A stretch of DNA of 64,000 nucleotides from Pseudomonas sp. CAN1 (GCF_030462585.1 NZ_JASMRU010000001.1:481546-545545), one strand, 5' to 3'; shown: positions 7,104 through 16,153, counted from the stretch's first letter. Numbers and translations: made by a program. The notes: a model not told the origin generated them from the letters alone.

Positions 7104-8210
7104 TCAGAGCACCCGCACGCTGGCGAAGGTGGATTCGCCCTGAGCCTGGCTGAGCGCGGAGATGGCCGAGGAATTGGGCATGAGGGCGAGGTCCTGCGGG
7201 ATCGGCATGACCATGACCGGCTGGCCGATGGGCTGGCCCTGGCGCTCGTCGCGCGGCGGGATGCCGAAGTATTCGCGGTAGCACTTGGAGAAGTGCGGGG
7301 TGGAGACGAAGCCGCACACCGAGGCGACTTCGATGATCGACATCGAGGTCTGCTTGAGCAGCTGTCGCGCGCGGATCAGGCGCAGCTTCAGGTAGTAGCG
7401 CGACGGCGAGCAGTGCAAGTACTTCTGGAACAGGCGCTCGAGCTGGCGGCGCGAGACGTTGACGTAGACCGCCAGTTCGTCGAGGTCGATGGGCTCCTCG
7501 AGGTTGGCTTCCATCAGCGCGACGATTTCCTGCAGCTTGGGCTGGTTGGTGCCGAGCATGTGCTTGAGCGGCACGCGCTGATGATCCTGTTCGTTGCGGA
7601 TGCGTTCGTAGATGAACATCTCGGAGATCGCCGCCGACAGCTCGCGGCCGTGCTCGCGGCCGATCAGGTGCAGCATCATGTCCATCGGCGCGGTGCCGCC
7701 GGAGGAGGTGAAGCGGTTGCGGTCGATGGAGAACAGGCGGGTGCTCATGGCGACGCGGGGGAAGGCTTCCTGCATGGCGGCCAGGCATTCCCAGTGCACC
7801 GAGCAGTCGTAGCCGTCGAGCAGACCGGCGCGGGCCAGGGCCCAGCTGCCGGTGCACACGGCGCCGAGCTTGCGGCCCAGGCGCGCCTGGGCCTGGAGGA
7901 AGGTGGTGTGTTCGCGGGTGACGCTGCGCTGGATGCCGACGCCGCCGACCACGATCAGCGTGTCCATCTGTGGGGCGCTGTCGCAGGCCGCGTCGGGGGT
8001 GATCTGCAGGCCGTCGCTGGCCCAGACCTGGCGGCCGTCGAGGCTCAGGGTGTGCCAGCGGTAGAGTTCGCGTCCGGAGAGCTGGTTGGCCATGCGCAGC
8101 GGTTCCACCGCCGAGGCCAGGGAGATCAGGGTGAAGTTGTCCAGCAGCAGGAAGCCGATGGACTGCGGAGCACGGTTTTGCGGCGCAGCTCCGGGGTTGA
8201 ACGCATTCAT
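7104..8210 (-). CDS. gbdR: Glycine betaine-responsive transcriptional activator, AraC family with GATase1-like domain
   Basis: The protein has 368 residues. The N-terminal DJ-1/PfpI-like domain (about 18-200) contains GFLLLDNFTLISLASAVEPLRMAN and the elbow AVCTGSWALARAGLLDG. The C-terminal AraC HTH (about 235-335) contains VNVSRRQLERLFQKYLHCSPSRYYLKLRL and CGFVSTPHFSKCYREYFGIPP. In P. aeruginosa GbdR senses glycine betaine and dimethylglycine. It activates their catabolism, sdaB, cbcXWV and phospholipase C genes. Here it lies beside sdaB and the choline importer. ATG 8210 has GAGGTGATCG upstream, and a hairpin (8236-8251) lies in the leader. Confidence 0.93.
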   Translation of the reverse strand: MNAFNPGAAPQNRAPQSIGFLLLDNFTLISLASAVEPLRMANQLSGRELYRWHTLSLDGRQVWASDGLQITPDAACDSAPQMDTLIVVGGVGIQRSVTREHTTFLQAQARLGRKLGAVCTGSWALARAGLLDGYDCSVHWECLAAMQEAFPRVAMSTRLFSIDRNRFTSSGGTAPMDMMLHLIGREHGRELSAAISEMFIYERIRNEQDHQRVPLKHMLGTNQPKLQEIVALMEANLEEPIDLDELAVYVNVSRRQLERLFQKYLHCSPSRYYLKLRLIRARQLLKQTSMSIIEVASVCGFVSTPHFSKCYREYFGIPPRDERQGQPIGQPVMVMPIPQDLALMPNSSAISALSQAQGESTFASVRVL

Positions 8211-8235
8211 TCGATCACCTCACGCTAGTCACAGT

Positions 8236-8251
8236 CGCCTCACGGGAGGCG
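8236..8251 (-). promoter_or_regulatory. Hairpin in the gbdR 5' leader
   Basis: CGCCTC-acgg-GAGGCG lies about 26 bases upstream of the gbdR start codon. It could modulate translation or mRNA stability; no function is proven. Confidence 0.4.
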
Positions 8252-8364
8252 TTTCTTATGCTTGTTGTTCTGTTCGGGAAATCCGCCTCGGGGCTGGCCC
8301 CGGGCTGTTCCTCTGTACTCGCTGTGTTTCTTGGGCAAAGAGCAAGGCAAGAGCCGTGCCTAGG

Positions 8365-8380
8365 TTGAATGGTCGTTCAA
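8365..8380. promoter_or_regulatory. BetI-box-like inverted repeat upstream of gbdR
   Basis: TTGAATGGTCGTTCAA has 5-base arms (TTGAA/TTCAA) around 6 bases. From memory it resembles enterobacterial betI/betT operators of the type ATTGAACGTCCAAT. It is 155 bases upstream of gbdR, between the sdaB terminator and gbdR, where the gbdR promoter should lie. Confidence 0.45.
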
Positions 8381-8389
8381 TCAAGAAAG

Positions 8390-8414
8390 AAAACGGCATG
8401 GAGATGCCGTTTTT
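8390..8414. terminator. Terminator between sdaB and gbdR
   Basis: AAAACGGCAT-ggag-ATGCCGTTTT is a 10-base-pair stem with T-runs on both strands. It lies 192 bases after the sdaB stop codon and separates sdaB from gbdR. The rest of the 395-base gap (8211-8605) holds only the BetI-like box and the gbdR leader hairpin. Confidence 0.85.
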
Positions 8415-8605
8415 GCAGGCCCGGAATGCGACCCTCGAAAGGTCGCAAATGCGCATGGTTCGTGGCCTGGGGTTTTTGGTAGCACTCACCGGTCACGCGA
8501 CCGGTGCTGGGGTGCCCGGAACGGTAACGCCGCGGGTCACGTCGGGACGGCCGTTCTGCCTGCGCCATCGGGGGGCGCACAGGGCCTGACGTGGTCGATT
8601 GCGGG

Positions 8606-9982
8606 TCAGCACTCGATGATGCTGACGGCCAGCCCGCCGCGCGAGGTTTCCTTGTACTTGTCGTGCATGTCGGCACCGGTGTTGCGCATGGTGCGGATCA
8701 CCTGGTCGAGGCTGATGAAGTGCTGGCCGTCGCCGCGCAGGGCCATCTGCGCGGCATTGATGGCCTTCACCGCGGCGATGGCGTTGCGCTCGATGCAGGG
8801 CACCTGGACGAGGCCACCGACCGGGTCGCAGGTGAGGCCCAGGTTGTGCTCCAGGCCGATCTCGGCGGCGTTCTCCACCTGCTCGGGGGAGGCGCCAAGC
8901 ACTTCGGCCAGCCCCGCCGCTGCCATGGCGCAGGCCGAGCCGACTTCGCCCTGGCAGCCGACTTCGGCGCCGGAGATGGAGGCGTTCTTCTTGCACAGGA
9001 TGCCGACGGCGGCAGCGGCCAGGAAGTAGTTGGTGACGTCGTCGTCGCTGGCGTCGGGGTTGAAGCGCATGTAGTAGTGCAGCACCGCCGGGATGATCCC
9101 GGCTGCGCCGTTGGTGGGCGCGGTGACCATGCGCCCGCCGGCGGCGTTTTCCTCGTTCACCGCGAGGGCGAAGAGGTTGACCCATTCCATCGCCGACAGC
9201 GTCGAGCCGATGACGTTGGGCTTGCCGATCTCCTGCAGGTTGCGGTGCAGGCGCGCGGCGCGGCGCTGCACGTTGAGGCCGCCAGGGAGGATGCCTTCGT
9301 GGCGCAGGCCGTTCTCCACGCAGTCGCGCATGGCCTGCCAGATGCTCTTGAGGCCTTCGCGGATGTCGGTTTCGCTGCGCCACATGCGTTCGTTGGCCAT
9401 CATCAGCTCGGACACGCGCAGGTTGTGGCGGCGGCAGAGCATGAGCAGTTCGGCGGCGCTGGCGAAGTCGTAGGGCAGCACGGTGTTGTCGGTGTCGAGG
9501 CTGCCGGAGGCGGCCTGTTCCTCGTCGACCACGAAGCCGCCACCGATGGAATAGTAGGTGTCGCTGTGCAGCACGTGGTCGCCTTCGATGGCGGTCAGGC
9601 GCATGGCGTTGGGGTGGTAGGGCAGGTTCTCTTCGAGCAGGCGCATGTCGCGGACCCAGTCGAAGGCGATCGCCCGGCTGCCGGCCAGCAGCAGTTCGCC
9701 GGAGCTGCGCAACTGCGCCATGCGCGGTTCGATCTGGCTCGGGTCGATGCGGTCCGGCCATTCGCCCATCAGGCCCATGATCACCGCGCGGTCAGTACCG
9801 TGGCCGACGCCGGTGGCGGACAGCGAGCCGTACAGGCGTACTTCCACGCGGCTGGTGCGTTCGAGCATCTGCCGTTCGCGCAGGGCGCCGACGAACAGCG
9901 CGGCGGCACGCATGGGGCCGACCGTGTGCGAACTGGAAGGGCCGATACCGATCTTGAACAGGTCGAACACACTGATTGCCAT
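8606..9982 (-). CDS. sdaB: L-serine ammonia-lyase (iron-sulfur type)
   Basis: The 458-residue product deaminates L-serine to pyruvate, the final step after betaine, sarcosine and glycine are converted to serine. Family motifs are [16 protein letters not shown] at about residues 11-26, with the beta-type domain first. The alpha-type domain contains [41 protein letters not shown] and [23 protein letters not shown], with cysteines expected to bind a 4Fe-4S cluster. ATG 9982 has CGGAG upstream and gives the normal family length. An in-frame upstream ATG at 10447 runs across the divergent importer promoter and is rejected. Confidence 0.95.
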   Translation of the reverse strand: MAISVFDLFKIGIGPSSSHTVGPMRAAALFVGALRERQMLERTSRVEVRLYGSLSATGVGHGTDRAVIMGLMGEWPDRIDPSQIEPRMAQLRSSGELLLAGSRAIAFDWVRDMRLLEENLPYHPNAMRLTAIEGDHVLHSDTYYSIGGGFVVDEEQAASGSLDTDNTVLPYDFASAAELLMLCRRHNLRVSELMMANERMWRSETDIREGLKSIWQAMRDCVENGLRHEGILPGGLNVQRRAARLHRNLQEIGKPNVIGSTLSAMEWVNLFALAVNEENAAGGRMVTAPTNGAAGIIPAVLHYYMRFNPDASDDDVTNYFLAAAAVGILCKKNASISGAEVGCQGEVGSACAMAAAGLAEVLGASPEQVENAAEIGLEHNLGLTCDPVGGLVQVPCIERNAIAAVKAINAAQMALRGDGQHFISLDQVIRTMRNTGADMHDKYKETSRGGLAVSIIEC

Positions 9983-10316
9983 GCCGGACTCCGGGCGAGC
10001 TGCACGTCCATGAGAGAGGGGGATGGGCACGTCCCTGTGCCCGCGATGCCCGGCCATCATCGACCCAAGTCCGGCGCCGACTGCGTCCATCGGCGACGCG
10101 GCCGTATCCAATAACGCCGCTGGCGCACCCCGCCGGGGCAGGGCGCGAAGCCGCCTGTTCCGGGGCCGACGAAAGCTTGCCTCTTTACGACGCGAGCGCC
10201 GCGAACCACGACCGGTCGATAGGCGCGCGGCGTCGCGCTGTTCCATGATCCGCCACCGACGAACGGCCGCGTTCGCCCGTATCCACCCCCATTCTCCGCA
10301 GTCAGAGGCTGGTCTC
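9983..10316. other. Divergent promoter region between sdaB and the first choline-binding-protein gene
   Basis: No coding potential is seen on either strand that fits the local codon use. It holds a small hairpin (GGGCAC-gtccct-GTGCCC, 10024-10041) and the 13-base CTGTTCCATGATC motif at 10238-10250, which recurs upstream of cbcX. By analogy with P. aeruginosa it should carry GbdR binding sites for both directions. Confidence 0.5.
10238..10250 (+). promoter_or_regulatory. Shared 13-mer, copy upstream of the first binding-protein gene
   Basis: CTGTTCCATGATC begins 79 bases before the start codon at 10317. An identical 13-mer begins 124 bases before cbcX. This could be a GbdR half-site or a residue of the gene duplication. 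Confidence 0.35.
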
Positions 10317-11255
10317 ATGAAGAGTCTTGTGTCGTCGCTGTTGGCGTTATCCGTGGTACTACCGGGCGCTGTGCGCGCCGCCGAACCCGAATCCTGCGCC
10401 GTGGTGCGCTTCGCCGATGTCGGCTGGACCGACATCACCGTGACCACCGCGGTGACCCGCCTGGTGCTCAGCCACCAGGGCTATCGCACGCAGGTAGTGC
10501 GGCTGTCGGTGCCGGACACCTACAAGGCGATGTCGGAGAAGAAGATCGACGTGTTCCTCGGCAACTGGATGCCGAGCATGGCCGGCGACATCAAGCCCTA
10601 CGCCGACAAGGGCACGGTGGAAACCGTCGGCGCCAACCTGGAAGGCGCCAAGTACACCCTGGCGGTGCCGCGCTACGCCTACGAGGCGGGCCTGAAGACT
10701 TTTGCCGATATCGCAAAATTCAAGGAGCAGCTGGGTGGGCGCATCTACGGCATCGAGCCGGGCAACGATGGCAACCAGCTGATCCAGAAGATGATCAGGG
10801 AGAAAGCCTTCGGCCTGGGCGACTTCAAACTGGTGGAATCCAGCGAGGCCGACATGCTCGCCTACGTCAAGCGAGCCGGGGCCTTGAAGCAACCCATCGT
10901 GTTCCTGGGCTGGGAACCGCACCCGATGAACACCCGAATCCAAATGAACTATCTGGACGGAGGGGATTCCTACTTCGGTCCGCATTATGGCGGCGCAACG
11001 GTCTTCACCAACGTCAGAGCAGGCTATCTTCAGGAGTGCCCCAACGTGGCGCGGCTGCTGAACAACCTGAAATTCGACCTGGCGATGGAGAACCAGTTGA
11101 TGGATGCGGTGCTCAACGAGCGACGCAATCCGCGCCAGGCCGCCAAGAGTTGGCTCAAGGCCAATCCGCAGGTACAGGACGGCTGGTTGCAGGGCGTCAT
11201 GCCGCTGGCTTCCGCGCCGTCGCAAGCGGGACAGAAAACCAGCGCCAAGGAGTGA
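10317..11255 (+). CDS. Choline/betaine ABC transporter substrate-binding protein, CbcX paralogue
   Basis: The 312-residue periplasmic protein begins with the signal peptide [21 protein letters not shown]. The mature part matches OpuAC/ChoX proteins. The aromatic residues expected to cage trimethylammonium groups sit in [20 protein letters not shown] and LGWEPHPMN. It is a close paralogue of the next gene, with near-identical stretches throughout. The start at 10317 is set by the signal peptide; an ATG at 10023 is far upstream in the divergent promoter. The C-terminus carries an extra Ser/Ala-rich tail ([14 protein letters not shown]). It may feed the same CbcWV permease with a different ligand preference. 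Confidence 0.9.
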   Translation: MKSLVSSLLALSVVLPGAVRAAEPESCAVVRFADVGWTDITVTTAVTRLVLSHQGYRTQVVRLSVPDTYKAMSEKKIDVFLGNWMPSMAGDIKPYADKGTVETVGANLEGAKYTLAVPRYAYEAGLKTFADIAKFKEQLGGRIYGIEPGNDGNQLIQKMIREKAFGLGDFKLVESSEADMLAYVKRAGALKQPIVFLGWEPHPMNTRIQMNYLDGGDSYFGPHYGGATVFTNVRAGYLQECPNVARLLNNLKFDLAMENQLMDAVLNERRNPRQAAKSWLKANPQVQDGWLQGVMPLASAPSQAGQKTSAKE

Positions 11256-11371
11256 TCCTGGCCTCTGGAAGTCGCTCCCACAGGGCCTCCTGACTGGATG
11301 CGACATGCCTGGTGCTGAATACGACTTCGCCTGCACTGGATACGACCCACCCGGTAGGCGACGAAATTTTC

Positions 11372-11384
11372 CTGTTCCATGATC
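11372..11384 (+). promoter_or_regulatory. Shared 13-mer, copy upstream of cbcX
   Basis: CTGTTCCATGATC is identical to the copy at 10238-10250. It is followed by a GGGCCT/AGGCCC hairpin (11406-11425), which has a U-tract only in the minus direction. Confidence 0.35.
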
Positions 11385-11495
11385 GTTTACGAAATGACAA
11401 CAAAAGGGCCTGTCCCGAAAGGCCCCAACCATAATTCAGACCGCCGCACCCCCCCGGGGTAGCGCCGGCGCCCCACCCCGCAGAGGAGTACGCTC

Positions 11496-12437
11496 ATGAA
11501 AGGTTGCAAGTCTTTGCTGCTGGCTGCTGTGTCCGTTTGCGCACCGCTGGCGGTTCAGGCCGCTGAACCTGACTCGTGCGGCACGGTGCGCTTTTCCGAC
11601 GTCGGCTGGACCGACATCACCGTGACCACCGCTACTACCCGACAGGTGCTCGAATCCCTTGGCTACAAGACCAAGGTGACCATGCTCTCCGTGCCGGTGA
11701 CCTACAAGTCGCTGGCGAACAAGGACCTCGACGTCTTCCTCGGCAACTGGATGCCGAGCATGGCCAACGACATCAAGCCCTACGCCGACAACGGCTCGGT
11801 AGAGACGGTGAAAGCCAACCTCGAGGGCGCCAAGTACACCCTGGCCGTGACCCAGGCCGCTTATGACGGCGGCCTGAAGTCCTTCGCCGACATCGCCAAG
11901 TACGCCGACAAGCTCGACAGCAAGATCTACGGCATCGAGCCGGGCAACGACGGCAACCGCCTGGTCCAGGGCATGCTCGACAAGAACCAGTTCGACCTGG
12001 GCAAGTTCAAGCTGGTGGAGTCCAGCGAGGCCGGCATGCTCTCGCAGGTCGGGCGCGCCGACCGCCGCAACCAGTGGATCGTGTTCCTGGGTTGGGAACC
12101 GCATCCGATGAACACCCGCTTCAAGATGAAGTACCTCGAAGGCGGCGATGACGTGTTCGGCCCCAACTATGGCGGCGCGACCATCTACACCAACGTGCGC
12201 AAGGGCTACGTCCAGGAATGCTCCAACGTCGGCAAGCTGCTGACCAACCTGACCTTCACCCTGGACATGGAAAACAAACTCATGGACGCCGTGCTCAACG
12301 GAGGCAAGAAGCCCGAGGACGCGGCAAAAGCCTGGTTGAAGGACCATCCGGAACTGCTCGACGCCTGGCTTGCCGGCGTGACCACCCGTGACGGCAAACC
12401 GGCCTTGGCGGCAGCCAAGGTGGCATTCGCTAAGTAA
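11496..12437 (+). CDS. cbcX: Choline ABC transporter substrate-binding protein
   Basis: The 313-residue protein begins with MKGCKSLLLAAVSVCAPLAVQA, a clear signal peptide. Ligand-cage aromatics are in [28 protein letters not shown] and [15 protein letters not shown], as in ChoX/CbcX. It lies 54 bases before cbcW, so it is the operonic binding protein. In P. aeruginosa CbcX delivers choline to CbcWV and the operon is induced through GbdR. AGAGGAG lies 7 bases upstream of the ATG. The gene before it is a paralogue, so this locus has a duplicated binding protein. Confidence 0.92.
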   Translation: MKGCKSLLLAAVSVCAPLAVQAAEPDSCGTVRFSDVGWTDITVTTATTRQVLESLGYKTKVTMLSVPVTYKSLANKDLDVFLGNWMPSMANDIKPYADNGSVETVKANLEGAKYTLAVTQAAYDGGLKSFADIAKYADKLDSKIYGIEPGNDGNRLVQGMLDKNQFDLGKFKLVESSEAGMLSQVGRADRRNQWIVFLGWEPHPMNTRFKMKYLEGGDDVFGPNYGGATIYTNVRKGYVQECSNVGKLLTNLTFTLDMENKLMDAVLNGGKKPEDAAKAWLKDHPELLDAWLAGVTTRDGKPALAAAKVAFAK

Positions 12438-12491
12438 GTGCCGAAAGTATTGCCGTTGGCCGATTCCTCAAGCTTCTGATGGGCCCGCATT

Positions 12492-13331
12492 ATGTTTCTG
12501 ACTGACCACAAGTTACCGCTGGGCGAGCATATCGCCGCCTTCGTCGACTGGCTCACGCAACATGGCGCGTCGGTGTTCGACAAGATTTCCGACACCCTCG
12601 AGTTCCTCATCCACGGCGTCACCAACAGTCTGCTCTGGTTCCACCCGCTGGCGCTGATCGCGCTGCTGGTCTTCCTGGTGTTCTACATCCAGCGCAGCTG
12701 GGGCCTTGCCGTTTTCGCCCTGGCCTCGCTGCTGCTGATCCTCAACCTGGGGTACTGGCAGGAAACCATGGAGACCCTGGCGCAGGTGATCTTCGCCACG
12801 GTGGTGTGTATCGCCGTCGGGGTGCCGCTGGGCATCCTGGCGGCGCACAAGCCCTGGTTCTACACCGGGCTGAGGCCGCTGCTGGACCTGATGCAGACGG
12901 TACCCACCTTCGTCTACCTGATCCCCACCCTGACCCTGTTCGGCCTGGGTGTGGTTCCGGGTCTGATCTCCACGGTGATCTTCGCCATCGCCGCGCCCAT
13001 CCGCCTGACCTGCCTGGGTATCCAGGACGTGCCGGCGGAACTGATGGACGCCGGCAAGGCCTTCGGCTGCTCGCGCTGGCAACTGCTGACGCGCATCGAG
13101 CTGCCGCACGCCATGCCGAGCATCGGCGCGGGGATCACCCAATGCATCATGTTGTCGCTGTCGATGGTGGTTATCGCCGCGCTGGTGGGTGCTGATGGCC
13201 TCGGCAAGCCGGTGGTCAACGCGCTCAACACCGCGGACATTTCCCTCGGCTTCGAGGCCGGTCTGGCCATCGTCCTGCTCGCCATCCTGCTCGACCGGGT
13301 GTGCAAGCAACGTTCGCTGCGGGGGAGGTAA
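12492..13331 (+). CDS. cbcW: Choline ABC transporter permease
   Basis: The 279-residue inner-membrane protein is of the ProW/OpuAB type. It has hydrophobic segments from about residue 50 onward and the permease EAA loop around 180-200 (ELMDAGKAFGCSRWQLLTRIELPHAMPSIGAG). The N-terminal 45 residues (HKLPLGEHIAAFVDWLTQHG) are the usual leader of ProW proteins. The stop codon at 13329-13331 overlaps the ribosome-binding region of cbcV, giving tight coupling. Confidence 0.93.
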   Translation: MFLTDHKLPLGEHIAAFVDWLTQHGASVFDKISDTLEFLIHGVTNSLLWFHPLALIALLVFLVFYIQRSWGLAVFALASLLLILNLGYWQETMETLAQVIFATVVCIAVGVPLGILAAHKPWFYTGLRPLLDLMQTVPTFVYLIPTLTLFGLGVVPGLISTVIFAIAAPIRLTCLGIQDVPAELMDAGKAFGCSRWQLLTRIELPHAMPSIGAGITQCIMLSLSMVVIAALVGADGLGKPVVNALNTADISLGFEAGLAIVLLAILLDRVCKQRSLRGR

Positions 13332-13336
13332 GCACT

Positions 13337-14515
13337 ATGTCGGCGATTCGATTCGAACACGTGGATGTGATTTTCGGCACCCACACCAAGGAAGCGCTCA
13401 AGCTGCTGGATCAGGGCCTGGGCCGCGAGGAAATCCTCAAGCGCACCGGCCAGGTGCTGGGTGTCGAGGATGCCTGCCTGGATGTCGAGCGCGGCGAGAT
13501 CTGCGTGATGATGGGCCTGTCGGGTTCGGGCAAGTCCAGCCTGCTGCGCTGCATCAATGGCCTCAACCGGGTCAGCCGCGGCAAGCTGCTGATCGAGCAC
13601 GAAGGCCAGCAGGTGGACATCGCCAACTGCTCGCCGGCGGCGCTCAAGACCATGCGCACCAAGCGTATCGCCATGGTGTTCCAGAAGTTCGCGCTGATGC
13701 CCTGGCTGACCGTGGCCGAGAACATCGGCTTCGGCCTGGAGATGCAGGGCCGCCCGGCCAACGAGCGGAAGAAGGTGATCGACGAGAAGCTCGAACTGGT
13801 CGGCCTGTCGCAATGGCGCGACAAGCGCCCGGATTCGCTCTCCGGCGGCATGCAGCAGCGCGTCGGCCTGGCCCGCGCGCTGGCAATGGATGGCGACATC
13901 CTGCTGATGGACGAACCCTTCTCCGCACTGGACCCGTTGATCCGCCAGCAGCTGCAGGATGAGCTGCTGGTGCTGCAGCGCCAGTTGCACAAGACCATCG
14001 TCTTCGTCAGCCACGATCTCGACGAGGCGCTGAAGATCGGTACCCGCATCGCGATCATGAAGGACGGCCGCATCATCCAGCACGGCAAGCCCGAGGAAAT
14101 CGTGCTCAGCCCGGCGGACGACTACGTGCGCACCTTCGTCGCCCACACCAACCCGCTCAACGTGCTGTGCGGCTCCAGCCTGATGCGTGGCCTGGACCAG
14201 TGCCGCCGCCAGGCCGACGAGGTGTGCTTCGACCAGGGCCGCGACTGCTGGCTCGGCCTGACCGAGACCAACCAGATCAAGACCGCGCGCCAGGGCAGCA
14301 ACATCATCGACCTGCAACAATGGCGCCCAGGCGACCCGGTGGAGAAGCTCAAGCACGAGCCGACCCTGGTGGACGTCAACATCCGCATGCGCGACGCGCT
14401 GCAGATCCGCTACCAGACCGGCCACAAGCTGGTGCTGCAGGAGCAGAGCCGAGTCGTCGGCGTGCTCGGCGACAGCGAGCTGTACCACGCGCTGCTGGGC
14501 AAGAACCTGGGCTGA
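13337..14515 (+). CDS. cbcV: Choline ABC transporter ATP-binding protein
   Basis: The 392-residue protein is of the ProV/OpuAA type. Walker A is GLSGSGKSS at about residues 58-66, the signature is LSGGMQQRVGLARALA, Walker B is ILLMDEPFSALDP, and the switch His follows in VFVSHDLDEALKIG. After the ATPase domain, residues 280-392 form a degenerate CBS-like region typical of the family. ATG 13337 lies 5 bases after the cbcW stop, with GGGGGAGG as the ribosome-binding site. The strong terminator at 14527-14570 ends the operon. Confidence 0.94.
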   Translation: MSAIRFEHVDVIFGTHTKEALKLLDQGLGREEILKRTGQVLGVEDACLDVERGEICVMMGLSGSGKSSLLRCINGLNRVSRGKLLIEHEGQQVDIANCSPAALKTMRTKRIAMVFQKFALMPWLTVAENIGFGLEMQGRPANERKKVIDEKLELVGLSQWRDKRPDSLSGGMQQRVGLARALAMDGDILLMDEPFSALDPLIRQQLQDELLVLQRQLHKTIVFVSHDLDEALKIGTRIAIMKDGRIIQHGKPEEIVLSPADDYVRTFVAHTNPLNVLCGSSLMRGLDQCRRQADEVCFDQGRDCWLGLTETNQIKTARQGSNIIDLQQWRPGDPVEKLKHEPTLVDVNIRMRDALQIRYQTGHKLVLQEQSRVVGVLGDSELYHALLGKNLG

Positions 14516-14526
14516 TTGCCCGCCTG

Positions 14527-14570
14527 AACAAAAACGCCGGCTCCCTGGGAAGGGAGCCGGCGTTTTTGTT
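14527..14570. terminator. Very strong bidirectional terminator after cbcV
   Basis: A perfect 20-base-pair stem (arms 14527-14546 and 14551-14570) with a GGGA loop is flanked by A and T runs. It lies 12 bases after the cbcV stop codon. Confidence 0.95.
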
Positions 14571-14649
14571 GGGGCTGGCGGCGCTGATCACATGCTGGCG
14601 GTCCATGGGTGCGATCCGATCCTGCAGATCTAAGCCAAGGCTGCTCTTC

Positions 14650-14740
14650 GTAGGACCGAGGGGGACGCCCAATCCTTGCTCGCGAGCCCATTTCCCGGCA
14701 GCTCAGGCGCTGGGCGGTTCGCGAGCAAGCTCGCTCCTAC
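14650..14740. repeat. REP element, variant with GGGGGACGCCC in one arm
   Basis: The right arm GCGAGCAAGCTCGCTCCTAC is normal. The left arm is altered (GTAGGACCGAGGGGGACGCC then CTTGCTCGCGAG), carrying the GGCGTCCCC block also seen at 38279 and 48575. It lies in the 448-base gap 14516-14963, which otherwise holds only the cbcV terminator and other repeats. Confidence 0.8.
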
Positions 14741-14765
14741 AGGATTGGCCCGGCGCCGCGGCTGG

Positions 14766-14890
14766 CCCTCTCCCAGAGGGAGAGGGGACCGTCCTCTGCG
14801 CTTGGAAAGCTTTGAGCTCGCCGGGGCGTTCGTCACAACCCGCCACTCCGAACGGCTCCCTCTCCCCCTGGGAGAGGGCTGGGGTGAGGG
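14766..14890. repeat. Paired CCCTCTCCC hairpin element
   Basis: Two small hairpins in opposite orientation (CCCTCTCCC-aga-GGGAGAGGG and CCCTCTCCCcctGGGAGAGGG plus CTGGGGTGAGGG) bracket about 70 bases. The same architecture recurs at 18564, 48408 and 52907. Confidence 0.75.
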
Positions 14891-14920
14891 TAAGCCCCAG
14901 CGCCGATGCTGCAAGGAAAC

Positions 14921-14946
14921 GTAGGAGCGGACTCCGTCCGCGATCG
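14921..14946. repeat. Half REP element, GTAGGAGCGGAC subtype
   Basis: GTAGGAGCGGACTCCGTCCG is a single REP hairpin without the usual inverted partner. It lies 17 bases beyond the stop codon of the minus-strand hydrolase gene. Confidence 0.7.
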
Positions 14947-14963
14947 CCAACCGCCGGCACAGA

Positions 14964-15974
14964 TCAGCGCTTGAGCTCCGCCAAACCTTTGAGCAGCGCC
15001 TCGTGGAAGCGCTTCGGGTCCTGGATCTGCGGGGCGTGGCCCATGTCGTCGAACTCCACCAGGGTCGCGTTGGGGATGGCCTTGGCGGTGGCCTTGCCCA
15101 GTTCGGCGTAGTTGCCCAGCTTGGGCTTGAGCGCATCCGGGGCGAGGTCCTTGCCAATCGCGGTGTTGTCCTTGGTGCCGATCAGCAGCAGGGTCGGCAT
15201 CTTCAGCTGGCCGAATTCGTAGACCACCGGCTGGGTGAAGATCATGTCGTAGAGCAGTGCCGAGTTCCACGCCACGCGCTCGTGGCCGGCGCCGTTGAAC
15301 AGGCCGGCGAGCATGTTCACCCACTTGTCGTACTCGGGCTTCCACTGGCCGGCGTAGTAGGTCGCCTGCTCGTACTGGCGGATGCTCTCGGCGCTGGTCT
15401 TCAGCTCGCGCTCGTACCACTGGTCCGGGGTGCGGTAGGGCACGCCCAGGGCCTTCCAGTCTTCCAGGCCGATGGGGTTGACCATGGCCAGCTGCTCGAC
15501 CTGCTGCGGGTACATCAGCGCGTAGCGGGTGGCGAGCATGCCGCCGGTGGAGTGACCCAGCAGGGTGATCTTGCCGATCTTCAGGTGTTCGAGCAGGGCG
15601 TGGGTGTTGGTCGCCAGCTGCTGGAAGCTGTACTGGTAGCGTTCGGGCTTGGTCGACTTGCAGAAGCCGATCTGGTCCGGTGCGACCACGCGGTAACCGG
15701 CTTCGGTCAGCGCGGTGATGGTGGTTTCCCAGGTGCCGGCGCAGAAGTTCTTGCCGTGCAGCAGCACCACGGTGCGGCCGTTGGGCTGCTTCTTGGGCTT
15801 CACGTCGAGGTAGGCCATGTGCATGTGGTGGCCCTGGGACGCGAAGCTGTAGTGGCCGACCGGGAAGGCGTAGTTGAAACGCTCCAGTTCCGGACCGTAG
15901 GTGGGCTTGGATTCGGCGGCGTGCAGCGGCAGGGCGGCGGCCAACAGCAAGGCGGGTAGCCAGCGGCGGGGCAT
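14964..15974 (-). CDS. Periplasmic alpha/beta hydrolase
   Basis: The 336-residue protein begins with a signal peptide (MPRRWLPALLLAAALPLHA). The fold shows LLHGKNFCAGTWE (oxyanion region, about residues 70-82), the nucleophile elbow GHSTGGMLA (about 138-146), an acid in LLIGTKDNTA and a His in FDDMGHAPQI. It resembles haloalkane-dehalogenase/epoxide-hydrolase-like esterases, but the substrate is unknown. I chose the start at 15974 because AGGAGAG lies about 9 bases upstream; an ATG at 16001 lacks a signal peptide. It is monocistronic, with REP elements on both sides. Confidence 0.88.
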   Translation of the reverse strand: MPRRWLPALLLAAALPLHAAESKPTYGPELERFNYAFPVGHYSFASQGHHMHMAYLDVKPKKQPNGRTVVLLHGKNFCAGTWETTITALTEAGYRVVAPDQIGFCKSTKPERYQYSFQQLATNTHALLEHLKIGKITLLGHSTGGMLATRYALMYPQQVEQLAMVNPIGLEDWKALGVPYRTPDQWYERELKTSAESIRQYEQATYYAGQWKPEYDKWVNMLAGLFNGAGHERVAWNSALLYDMIFTQPVVYEFGQLKMPTLLLIGTKDNTAIGKDLAPDALKPKLGNYAELGKATAKAIPNATLVEFDDMGHAPQIQDPKRFHEALLKGLAELKR

Positions 15975-16084
15975 CGGGGAGCTCTCCTGGTGGTGGGGCA
16001 CGGGTCAGACAGCGGGAAAGGCCATAGGGTGGCAGATTTTCTGCGCATGCGCCGCAATCACCGGTGAGGCGACAGCAGCTTTTC

Positions 16085-16153
16085 GTGGGAGCGAGCTTGC
16101 TCGCGAATGCTTCATACCGTGCCGGCCGGGTTCGCGAGCAAGCTCGCTCCTAC
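16085..16153. repeat. REP element, GAGCGAGCTTGC subtype
   Basis: GTGGGAGCGAGCTTGCTCGC and TTCGCGAGCAAGCTCGCTCC are inverted around 29 bases. It lies between two minus-strand genes. Confidence 0.85.

Noticed and set aside
9983-10447. N-terminal extension of sdaB to an ATG at 10447
   Set aside because: The extra 155 residues are Arg/Ser rich, lack conservation, and would cover the divergent promoter and the start of the binding-protein gene. ATG 9982 gives the normal family length with a good ribosome-binding site.
11406-11425. GGGCCT/AGGCCC hairpin as a third orphan small-RNA terminator
   Set aside because: Only about 70 bases separate it from the cbcX start, the stem is short, and the U-run is only four. 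A leader hairpin is simpler.
12914-14488. Long minus-strand open frame opposite cbcW/cbcV
   Set aside because: The translation is His/Gln/Val rich without domains, as expected of the antisense frame of GC-rich genes. The plus strand carries clear ABC transporter motifs.
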